Positions 12,609-22,602 of a DNA stretch of 64,000 bases are shown here, piece after piece. The position numbers and the translations under genes are program-made. Under the pieces are notes generated by a model. That model did not search any database. It was not told where the DNA came from and worked only from the letters and a program-made list of their open reading frames with translations. Within the stretch, counting starts at the first letter, position 1, and each line of letters opens with the position of its first letter. Source of the DNA: Eutypa lata (taxonomy: Eukaryota > Ascomycota > Sordariomycetes > Xylariales > Diatrypaceae); the NCBI GenBank assembly GCA_022661535.1, contig JAKULF010000013.1:868001-932000 (forward strand). The letters are read 5' to 3'.

Positions 12609-13808
12609 GGTGCTTACAAGTAAGTGTATTCTACATGGGGAAACCAGTGTTGCACAACACCTCCATAAGACTGGAGGGTCTGAGGTTTTAATATACATGA
12701 AATCGTCTATGACCTTTGAGACTTATCTCGCTCGAGGTCTTAGGGGAGCATGGCGGGTAACAGTAACCGATGATAATAGGTAATAGGGGAGGTAAGTTTT
12801 TGTTTTGTTTACGCCACGCGCACACCAGCCCCAGCTCTGTCCTCGAACGGGTCGGGAACGCTGGTCAATCATTACATGGCTGTTCAATAGATCCCGTGGT
12901 GGCTTGGGTGGCTTGGGGAAATCCTTGCCGTCTCTGAATGCGATGGGTAGAGAGAAGGGTTTGGACCAGGGATCGGAATAGCGATACACACGGCTCGCTG
13001 AAACAGCGTATCTTAAACATTGACACAATGCCTATGTGAACTGCCGAAGAAGCTCCGTTGTGTTGCTTATCCTTCACTTGGTCTAAAGATCAATATCTAG
13101 CAGGAACCTCAAGCCTAGACTTTGGCCACAGTTAAGCCACCCCCATCCCGTGTTCCATGCTGTCGTACCATGACTAATTTGCAAATAAATAATGTCTTCC
13201 TAGTATTGAGATATCTAAAAGTAGAGGTTCTACGGTTCAATGGTAACCTCATTTCTAGACCTGTCACTCAGAAAAAACACCCCGCTACGTGTCTACTTTC
13301 GTGCGAGGTCCTTTCTGAGCTGATATCGGCTCTCCCGAGGGAGGGTAAGGAATAACGAATATTCCGGGGTAGGTAACGAAACAGGCCTCTATCACCTTCG
13401 TTCATGTAGGTTTCGTCAAAAACATGGTGATAACTATGCGTGTGTATTCGTAATGTATGGCAACTAGGCACATAATTGCAGGTCTGGACAACATTACGAA
13501 TATGAACGGATAGTTACGGTGTAAACGTGTTGACCAGTAAGAACTTGCGCCCTACAACCCTTACCCACATGCAGTTATAATCACGACACACGCCTTGCGG
13601 GTGGGTCCCCACTGTGCAATGAGGTTACTAGTAAGCTACAGTGACATTTAGGAGGGGTGAAAGTGATAATGAAGAGTATATATTATCTTACAGCGGTAAG
13701 CTGGTATTATCTTGTTTTATTTGTATATAAATCCTTTCGGTTCCCCTTCACCTTTGTACCTCTTGCAGTCTAGCTATTATAAGACAACAGGCCTGTAAGA
13801 CAGTAATT
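12609..13808. other. Divergent intergenic region
   Basis: A 1.2-kb stretch between the starts of the 7TM-RGS gene (minus) and the oxidoreductase gene (plus). Short frames occur on both strands but have no splice support or recognisable motif. The 100 bases before 13809 contain TATATAAA near 13722 and CT-rich tracts, consistent with a promoter for the plus-strand gene. Confidence 0.5.
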
Positions 13809-14978
13809 ATGGCTAACACTCAGATAACATCACGCAGGGCCTTTCGGCGTACCGATGACTACACGCCTGGAACCCCGAAAGTGAAACTCGTCAATGAAGC
13901 GCTCCCAAATCCTATCCCTCCGAATTCCGTTCTGATCAAGGTCCATGCCGTCTCGCTGAATTACAGAGATGCCAACATCGCAAACGGGGGTAATCCTTGG
14001 CCGGTGACCCCTAATGGCATTCTATGCAATGACGCAGCTGGGGAGGTCGTAGCCATAGGCGGGAGGGTGAAATCCTTCGTCATTGGAGACCGAGTCGCCC
14101 CCATCGTTGACACAGCAAACATCACAGGGCGAGAGACAGGACGTTCCTGGTTAGCAGCTGACGAGGACGGAGTGTTGGCAGACCACATCGTCTTTGACGA
14201 AGAGAAGATATCCAAGCTCCCACCTCACTTAGACTGGGTCGAAGCCAGCATCCTTCCCTGCGCTGGGGTGACTGCTTGGTCGGCGCTCAAAGATATCGGA
14301 ATCGGTAAAAGCGTCTTGATTCAAGGTTTGTGCATCCTAGTCCGCGGACATGTACGTATTATGTACTGACATCATCTACAAGGTACTGGAGGTGTCAGCA
14401 TGGTCGCGCTCAAACTTGCTCGGGCGGCAGGCCTCAAGGTGATTTTGAGCTCCTCGAGCAACTCAAAGCTTAAAACTATAGTGGATCGCTATCCAAGCCC
14501 CCCAATCTCGACAGTGAACTACAAAGAGAATCCAAACTGGCACGAAGATGTCCTCAGACTTACAGACGGCATCGGTGTCGACCTGGTCATTGAAGTTGGA
14601 GGAAACCAGACTCTCGTGCAAAGCATCAAGTCTACTCGACGCGGTGGAGTCGTCAGCCAGGTTGGATATCTGGGCGGGAAGGATCCGAGCTCGCTGGCAG
14701 AGCTTCTTCCTATTATCATCGACAGAAGAGTGACTTTGAGGTGAGTATCCTTGGCTCTTTCAACTGCAATTAATTGGAAAGGGAAATGTTGACCTTGCGA
14801 CAGGGGTATTAATGCCGGGTCTAAACATGACCAGGACGACCTCTGTGCTGCTGTGTCAGCAGCGCAGCTGCGATTCGACGATATCATAGACTCGGTCTAC
14901 TATTTCGAAGAGGCAGAGAAGGCGATTGAGTATATTTGGCAGGGCAAACAAGTTGGAAAGATTGTGCTTCGAGTATGA
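13809..14978 (+). CDS. Zinc-type alcohol dehydrogenase-like oxidoreductase (MDR superfamily), 3 exons
   Basis: Exons 13809-14325, 14383-14740 and 14804-14978 give 349 aa, the usual length for this family. The N-terminal GroES-like fold carries LNYRDANIANGG and LCNDAAGEVVAIG, the pattern of medium-chain reductases of the zinc-type-alcohol-dehydrogenase-like group. The Rossmann glycine motif GTGGVS (residues about 173-178) is rebuilt exactly across intron 1, and VISQVGY-type sequence (GGVVSQVGYLGGK) follows. The C-terminal end YFEEAEKAIEYIWQGKQVGK is typical of NAD(P)H-dependent reductases. I do not see the full set of structural-zinc cysteines, so a zinc-free quinone or enone reductase activity is as likely as alcohol oxidation. 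The substrate is unknown. The gene stands alone between unrelated genes. Confidence 0.87.
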
Positions 14979-15388
14979 ACTATGAGTGCGCCTGGAATTG
15001 TTGTCTCCCTTTACTTCAATGTCGGCCAGATATTGAAGTCTTACCAAGATATTTGTGAGGAGGAATCTAAGTCATCTACAAGTATTGGTCGTAGTGTGGG
15101 TGCTATCATAATAGACAGCAAAGAACATGGTTCGTACAAATCATAATTTGAAAACCACAGTGATGAGTACTTCACGGCTAGAGACAGTAGGTATAGAACC
15201 TTTGGGATTCGCAAATCCTTTCAACACATCGCCAACTTTTTGGAAAAAGATTTACTCTCCACTGTATTTAGATGATGCCTAAATACTCGTCGAGTATATA
15301 TTGTACTGTGGTGATATTTGCATCGAGAAAAGAATTATATACAGCTTATCAGACCTCCCAACTTCCCTCTCTCCCCACGGCGCCTAAT
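14979..15388. other. Intergenic, convergent 3' regions
   Basis: Lies between the 3' ends of the oxidoreductase gene and the small secreted protein gene. It is AT-rich with no coding signal or RNA gene that I can see. Confidence 0.6.
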
Positions 15389-15881
15389 CTAGCAAGAGTT
15401 GTAGCCAACCTCCACGCGCCAGCCCTCCGTGTTGTCCTGGGTACCGGATGCCAGCTGGTAAAAGTACTGGGTGTTCTGCTGGCACTGGTCGAAGATATGA
15501 TCGATGTAGTCGGCGATCAGACCGCAATCGACGCCGTAGTGCTCCGTGTCGTCCTGGCTGCAGAGGAAGACGGCGCCGTCGTTGGAGCAGCTGACTCGCG
15601 CGCACTTGCCTGCTTCCGTGTCGCAAACGGGTCCCTTCTTGCGCAGGTATTTCTGTCCCTCGACGAAGTTTTCTCGCTCCGATCCCCCGTACACATGGTC
15701 TGTGTCCTGGCATACGATCTCGCCGTCATCGCGAGCACTCAGGATGCCATCGTTGCTGCGCGGTCCCAGGGCCTAATAATCGTCAGTTTAGAATAGGAAG
15801 GAGTGTGCTTGAAAAGGGAGTGCTCGGTCGTACCGTGGAAGTAGCAGCGAGGGCGAGAACGGTGACGAAAGTGAACTGCAT
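15389..15881 (-). CDS. Small secreted cysteine-rich protein, 2 exons (candidate effector)
   Basis: Exons 15881-15834 and 15772-15389 give 143 aa. Exon 1 encodes just MQFTFVTVLALAATST, a clear secretion signal, so the intron divides the leader from the mature chain. The mature part carries eight cysteines (in VCQ, VCDT, GKCAR, VSCSN, FLCSQ, VDCG, DQCQ and the C-terminal NSC), which suits four disulfide bonds. It is acidic and rich in Asp/Gln/Thr, and ends GWRVEVGYNSC. I see no enzyme motif, no membrane segment and no GPI signal. Small size, a signal peptide and paired cysteines are the usual profile of fungal effector candidates or cell-wall-associated proteins; function here is not known. The gene is notably GC-rich compared with the AT-rich flanks. 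Confidence 0.82.
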
Positions 15882-17880
15882 TTTTGCTGGTGTGCGGTGA
15901 AGAAAACGGTATTATGTTGTTGAAAGGAGTGGTTGGTAGAGTTGACAAGAAGACTTTCGGCTTTTTAGAGAGTATTAGTGAAGGGTTGTTGTAGTACTTG
16001 ATAGCGGTTGCTGGTGCTGACGAGAGTAAAACTGTAACGTGGGAAGTAGATGCATCTTTATAGACGAGGAGACACCCACAACTCGAGCCGGAGATGCCAT
16101 CGTCGCTCTTGAGATTTTGCACTTTGCAATAGTTAGCGACCTTTTTTGCGATGTTTCTAATTTTAACGCCCCGATCGTCGTTGTTTAGTTTCAGCAGACC
16201 CAGGAACCGGAGACCCAGCTACAATGATCGTCGTGTCCATATTACATAAACTGGGTAAACTGAGGGAATGCTATACTACAAGTAGTAACAATCGTTCTTC
16301 CGTCCATAATAAACTACAGAGGGCTGGAGAGCATAGCCACTGGAAAGCGTAAATTGCTTTACGTGCGTGAACAACCCTTCTTAGTTTTTTTGAGCACTTC
16401 TAATTATAATACCAAAACTCTTAACATCTGTAAACACCTCATAGTGTCTTTTCAAATTTACAGTTAGGTATATGCATGACGTATGTGAATACAAGTGCTT
16501 GACCGTAGGTTAGTTACCCTGGTCTCTGATCAGCGATTTAGCTATATGGGGCTGGAGGATATCGATTCACTACGCCGCCTGCGCCGCTCATGCCTCACCC
16601 AGCTCACCTCACTAAGGATTTCAGCTTGTCAAACTTTTAGTCATCATACTGTCAATCCAGCTAATCGAAATAACCTTAATTCAACTAACTATGTGTCTCT
16701 CAAGACGCCATAAGGGCACAAAGCAACTGGCAACCATCTGGTTTGATCTGTGCACGTACTGAAATGCTATGTGGACCATTCAGAATGTATTCTATTCACA
16801 CGATGAGTCCAAATCCAGTAAATCCAGTAGCGCTCCTCTTCGCTTGTACACCTATGGCGCTTTATGATGTTCATATTGAGGGTTGATTTCAAAGATAATA
16901 CTGTACTGTATTCTACAGCCGGGACTTTAACAGTCAAGCCCGTTATAAAGTATAGACGCTTGAACTCATGTGATAGACCTCACCTGCACTTCGTGTGTCT
17001 ATTTATTGTAACTACGTAATAATAGCCGTTAGAATCCCCACTAGCGTTCCCGTTAAAAAAAGGTCCTTGCATCCCATCAAAGGACCCCTGACGATGTTCC
17101 CGCAATTTAGATCTTGGTGACCCACATGAACTTTCAGGTGCCGGCGCGCCTTGTTCTATATTGTATTAGGGTATTATGGCTGCGGCGGCACAGTTGCGGC
17201 ACAGTCGCATGAAGATTCCAATATTTAGCTTCTATTTTCGTGGTAAGTTCTCCATAACTACAAATTCTTTGACCGAGTAGTTATCTACAGATGTCGATCA
17301 AAGCAATTTTATTAGAGACCGAAGCAACTAACAATGTCCTATTGTGACCTGCTCCATGATGCTTCACGGTGTCTAGTGGATGCCATCCACTGTTATGCTA
17401 TCTGGCTAGGACAAGCTTTACTTGACTTGGATGAAGCCTCTTATGGTAATCGTATCATATAATATTCTCTATCCATGAGTATGGTAAGACTCGCAGTGGC
17501 CCGAATCCAATCCCACAGAAAAAGGTGGACTTATTGAATAGAAAAAGGAGAAGTGGAGACGACCATAGCATCGGAAGATCATCATGCAAGTATGCAGGAA
17601 AAAATATTGCCTCGGGATATACATCTTGTTACTTATTCCTCAAATCCCTTGTACCGCCAAAGGAACGAGCGAGGTTCGTGGCAGAGGCACCTGACTATAA
17701 AACTAGAGGCGTTCTGAAGGGTGTATTGGTGCTAAATAGTAAGTACAGTGAGCAGTAAGGGAGTAAATTGATATGCATGGGTATGGCTCATCCAAAGTTG
17801 CGCTGTCACAATCTGCTCTCCTTCTAAGACTTTGCAACTACTCGGATATATTTGGAACTGACTATTGGTCGTTCCCTTTG
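15882..17880. other. Gene-poor intergenic stretch, 2 kb
   Basis: Only short frames are present, for example a 42-codon frame at 17334-17462 and a 77-codon frame at 17525-17758. Neither has splice support or a recognisable motif. The segment 16360-17100 is AT-rich with many stops on both strands. The first 150 bases upstream of 15881 should hold the promoter of the secreted protein gene. No RNA gene was found. Confidence 0.5.
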
Positions 17881-18414
17881 CTAACTTTCCATGGCATCCG
17901 CCGAGTAAAACCACGGCTCCTCCAGCAACTCGGAGACCGAAGGGCGATCGGCAGGATCGTACTGTAAACACTTCCGAACCAACCGGACGACTTCAACCAA
18001 TTCATCGTGATCTATATCGACACGTCTGATTTCCTTGATAGACTCATCGAGCGAGACCCAAGGTGTTACGCTCGCTAACGGGGCTTCGGGGCCACCCGGG
18101 TTTGAAACTTCAGATTCTGAGGAACTCTCTACCGCGCTATCCGATTCAGATAACTCCTCGTCTGAGGCGTGATTATCTTCGCCGCCAGATGAAAGACCTC
18201 CCTGTTGGTCAGTCTCGGCATCCAAGCTACGCTCCGTGGCACAATATTCATCGGCCCTGCGCCACCGGGAGCGCAGGCTTTGTGGCAGCGGCCCGAGGGT
18301 CTCGGTCATTTGGATCAAGTGCTCGTCATTAAACAGTTCATCTCTCATTATTAGCAGCTGTAGAGCCTCTTCAACTTTGTACTTGCGTCCTTCATAATCT
18401 TGTGCGTGAGGATT
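17881..18414 (-). pseudogene. C-terminal fragment of a serine/threonine protein kinase (SRPK-like), catalytic core absent
   Basis: The frame from 18414 to the stop at 17881 encodes about 177 aa beginning NPHAQDYEGRKYK after a possible splice acceptor (TTAG at 18418-18415). It contains ELFNDEHLIQMTETLGPLP, LRSRWRRADEY, an acidic Ser/Glu/Asp-rich insert, and the end of a kinase C-lobe: LVEVVRLVRKCLQYDPADRP then SVSELLEEPWF. The Arg in this last motif is the conserved subdomain XI residue. Everything that makes a kinase work (the glycine loop, the catalytic HRD and the DFG) is missing: reading up to 18730 on the same strand shows no such motifs. It is therefore most likely a leftover from a partial duplication or deletion. 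The clean 177-codon frame with no internal stop shows that the loss is recent or that the piece is still expressed. Confidence 0.6.
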
Positions 18415-19256
18415 CTAACAATCTAAATTTAGAGCTAGCAAGTTGCCGGAACGAGGGGAGTCGCGCAACGAGCCCCTCTCTCGCCTTTTATCACTGCTTA
18501 CTTCAAGGATTTCGTCGATACCTCAGCTGGCTATGTGACCGTTGGCATGGCGTGGCGGAAGACTCGGAGCTTTAACGGATAGTTTCCAAGACAAACCTGT
18601 GTCAACGGTAACGTATCTATCAACCACCGGATATCGAGCGAGTTGATTCACGCAAGTTTTGGCATCTTCGTCACCACTAACGCAAGAGAATTTAAAGGCG
18701 AGAACTATGAAAGGAGGAAAGTGATCCATAGTCAGTAAGTGTGGAACTACACGTAGATCTAAAGCTGTTCAGGGGCACTGGCACTGATCCCCCCACTTGT
18801 CTTTCACTCCAGTTGCACAGTCACGGATTGTTCCCTCTGGAATGCTCTTCTGCTCCCCATCGACCTTTTGACATCTTAATTATATCAACCCGAGATCCAA
18901 TCACTGGTGGTAGGCTTACTTTATCATCTGTAAGAATCATGATAACAACCGGGTTGCTCAGTCCTGCGCACATATCTAAAGAAGATTCAAACGATAGCAC
19001 ACTACTTGATCCGGAGGGTATCTCAATCCGTTTCCTTAATTACTATTATCATTTTTACAGTTATTCATAAAGACACTATCGATCATATAGTCGACAATGT
19101 TACGTTCAGGGGCTACACCAAGATTAGAACGCAATTGAGGACTAAGATCCTAGACCCGTTTAGTTCAGCCCTATATACCGCCATATAGGGGTAAGGTTCA
19201 TTTTCTTGGTAAGACAACTAGTTATTTTGATGTAATGTACGATATATATCGTTCCC
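18415..19256. other. Intergenic flank of the kinase fragment
   Basis: Short frames occur on both strands, including a 68-codon frame at 18729-18523 (minus) that shows no kinase motif. 18900-19200 is AT-rich. I see no supported gene here. Confidence 0.45.
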
Positions 19257-21829
19257 CTACCTAAAGAAATATAGTTCATTCTCCTGAGGAGTCTGTACAT
19301 CTTCTACTATGCCCCCGAAACTTAGATGTGCTGCTTTAACTCTATCATCCACATACTGGAATGAATGGTACCACTCCTCCGGCATACGCACAATACCCCA
19401 TCTTAACAAAGATTGAGACATACTGCTTCTCAAGACTTGTCCATAATGTTCCAGAAAGCCTTCATTCTCCACAGTGGTTTGTTCCACGTCAGTAGATTCA
19501 CCTTTATCCGTTGCGTCTGGGTCAGGCAGCGCCGTGCTAAGAGGCGAAATATGACAAGCTGCGGAGATGGCGCCTGAATGTCCTCCGACTATAGGCATGC
19601 TGCTCGGTAGTTTACGGTAAAACAATAGGGTGAGAGCAATGAGTAAGACGGCAGAAATTATGACTACCATTAGCATAGCGCCGCTCGAATATCTTAATGC
19701 GAGAATAGACTCCGGTGGCAGATTCGGGTCCTCAACGCGATATCCGTTAGCAGTATAATATCCGGAACCTGAACGGGCCGTATAGTAGCCTAGCTGTCAT
19801 CAGTACAGAAACGTGAGGATCTAGAAAGAAAAGAGGATGACTCACTACCCTGCCCAACAAACACATAGATGCTAGCGGAGAGGAGCCAGTGAAGAGTGAC
19901 ACTGGCCATTATTAAGGGGATACTGTAGCGAAACGGAAGGCCTAGCCAATAAGTAGATACTTGATTCCCTCTAATATTACAGTATCGTCAGTTTGATAGG
20001 TATCTATTAGCAAACTAGAATGTATAGGCTTACTTTGGGGAAGTAACCCTTAATGGGCGGTGGGACACGAAAAACAGTGCCCATTCTTTAGCCATATGCC
20101 ATCTCGTCAAAAGGGTATTGAAGGAAAGATACCAGAAAGACAGTACCAATTGAGGAACATTGGCTGCTATCATCATCGGGATCGACTCCCTAAGGTCGTT
20201 GGTCCCGAAGTCGGTGTCATGACTGTCTCCATTTAGAGAAATGTTACTCCTGTAAGTGCATGAGTTAGTATTCAAATACTCACAAAATTCACCAGTACCA
20301 AATAGGGGGTTTACGTACAGACTGTTCCAACTAGCGAACATGATAACAACAACCGTACTACCAGCAAAACCAACGAAGAGGATAGTGAAATTGTACCAGC
20401 ACGATTTCCAGGGGACAGTTGCAAAACCTCTGCATATTTTGTTGTGCCACTCTATAGGGCCCCCGGCTAACCCAGCCTTGGAGTCAGATCTCACCATGGC
20501 ACCCGCCAGCAAACTGCAATCTTGGGTCTGCTCATCAGGCGAAACAATGAATTCCTCTATAGCATCGCCTAGCGTCACTAGAGACCGTGTGTGTCGCAGG
20601 AGCATAAAAACAATCACACAGGTAACCGTCTTTACTAGAACGCACACCGTGACGATGACGAGAAGTATGTTCGAGAACCCGACGCTGCACGAATGGGTTA
20701 TAGGCTCAGCTAGGCAGTATTTTACTGGAAGAGAGCCCTGGTCGTTCTTGAGCTCGTACTTCGGGCCCTTTGCCCTGAAAAAGTCGATCGTCCAGTTTTC
20801 TGGCGGTACGAAACTCTCTGAACTCACCGCTTCCGTACCAAGGGCAGCTACGCAGTTGTTTTCACAGCTCATCCGTGAGTCGCTACTTGGTTGGGTATCC
20901 ATGGTACAGCCTGCCGAATACCATAGAGAGTTGCGCTCCGTTGGCGGGAACTCGTCATCCCAGCCCGCCTCATCATTGGCCGAAAGGTCCCAGACTTCGT
21001 CACGCGTCCATCCATCAGACGCACCGTCGACGCCATCAACCACAACGACAACGTTGCTGTACTCCGTGAGCCCGCGGCAAGTGGCATAAAGTTCCGCACA
21101 CGAGGTTGGCTCTAACTTGCTCCAGCGGGCCCCGTTCGCGGCAGCATAGGTGATGTTCTTCGCATTCTCGGAGTTTTCCAGGTAGCTGGATATCGTGCCT
21201 TTCCCGCCACTACTAGAGGAGAAGGATCCATCAATGTATCCATAACTATCAACACTGCTGAACACCGCGAGGCTCGCGCCCGGGAAGAAGTACTGCGCGC
21301 CATCGACGAACCCTTCGGACGCGATGGTCAGCTGGAAGTCGCGCTCCCGGTAGTCCGTCTCGAAAATGGTGCTGTTGAAGAGGAGGTGGATCGGCACGGA
21401 GCTGAGCAGCAGCACCGCCCAAGCGATCGTCTTGGCGCGGGACACCTTAAAGGCGTTGCCCCACGCTGGGTAGCCGATCTCGAGGGCCTTGCCGCGGGCG
21501 TGAGAGCGGTCGATTTCGGCCCGCGACGGCGCGTTGAGCACCTGCATGAAGTAGTTGGACGATGCTAAGATGCACGACGCGGCGATGTTGATGACTAGAT
21601 GCAGCCCGGTCGAGACCCGCGACGCTCCACTGCCGGATTTGCAGTCGCCCGTGTAAAATATGATAGGTCCGCGGATGCCATTCAAGCGAATACTCGCCGC
21701 TATTATGAACCCGATAAATACGATTGTGAATATGCCTAGTAGGGTAATGTTGAACACTGCTAGCCTCCGCCAGCCGCTGAGACGCGATTCATCTTTGGAG
21801 CGTGTCGTTACCTGAGCGCTCATTTTCAT
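19257..21829 (-). CDS. DUF6536 family multi-pass membrane protein, 3 exons
   Basis: Exons 21829-20034, 19970-19849 and 19789-19257 give 816 aa; the start MKMSAQ was chosen because no ATG lies upstream in frame (a second Met is two residues on). The N-terminal block has GWRRLAVFNITLLGIF, then LHLVINIAASCILASSNYFMQ and a KVSRAKTIAWAVLLLSSVPIHLLFN segment, the hallmark of fungal DUF6536 proteins. Further membrane spans are near residues 390-420, 475-495 and 560-580. Exon 2 restores RVTSPKGNQ, STYWLGLPFRYSIP and LHWLLSASIYVFV, a strongly conserved C-terminal stretch, and exon 3 supplies the last spans. An extracellular Cys-containing loop lies in the middle. No biochemical function is established for the family. 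The intron joins are supported by exact frame and motif restoration. Confidence 0.87.
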
Positions 21830-22602
21830 CGTGGTATCGCCTTCCCGCCACCATGAATACAATGAATGAGTTGGCGCAGCGTCCAGGAACTAGCACTAGA
21901 GATCATTGCTATATATACTACGAACATTTGAAACCCCATTTGATCGACGGCATCACAGCCCTGGTGCTGCGCCTGTCGAAGGATTCTATCCCTGCAGCCC
22001 TGCCAAGACAGATACCAAAAATCATTTACCTCATGAAGACAATTTTCAATGGAGACGTCCAATTAATAAGGGCGGTTTATGACCTCGATGACAACTGGCA
22101 TAAATGGCCCCCAAATTTGGTAATCTACTACTACCTCAACGTATCTATTTCACATGGCAGTGAAACAGCAATGATGCACAACGGATCACATGCATCACTA
22201 GGCCGTGACTGTGTGATGATACGTGATAATATATACATTACCTACCCATGACATATAAGTGCCATACCAGCTAACCATACGACTGGAAGAGACAAAATAG
22301 ATAACTCCTCATGATAGCTCATAGAAAAAAAACACAACTTCATGTAACCTCAAAGGGACAACCAGTCTTGCATCCAGGGGTAATATTAATAAACCGCTTC
22401 TCATAATCGTTCTCGTATAATACGTGTTTACACAACTAAAATCTTGCTCCGCGTTTCACATGGGATCTCATTTAAGACTTTTCTAACATCATTAGGCAAG
22501 TAAATACTTGTTCATCTTGCCATCATGAAAACTTCAAGACTAAACTCTAGCCATTTACCGGCAAACCTGGTAGAAGCAATAACTATTATACATATGCTAG
22601 AC
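21830..22602. other. Intergenic
   Basis: Upstream flank of the DUF6536 gene and downstream flank of the rhamnosidase gene. A 149-codon plus-strand frame at 21802-22251 overlaps the DUF6536 start region and has no recognisable motif. The rest is AT-rich with no gene or RNA signal that I can support. Confidence 0.5.

Noticed and set aside
15272..15796. 174-codon plus-strand frame with hydrophobic stretches
   Set aside because: Antisense to the secreted cysteine-rich protein. The minus-strand reading has a leader, eight cysteines and a clean intron, which is better evidence.
20256..21089. 277-codon plus-strand frame
   Set aside because: Antisense to the DUF6536 gene, with Ser/Thr-rich composition and no motif.
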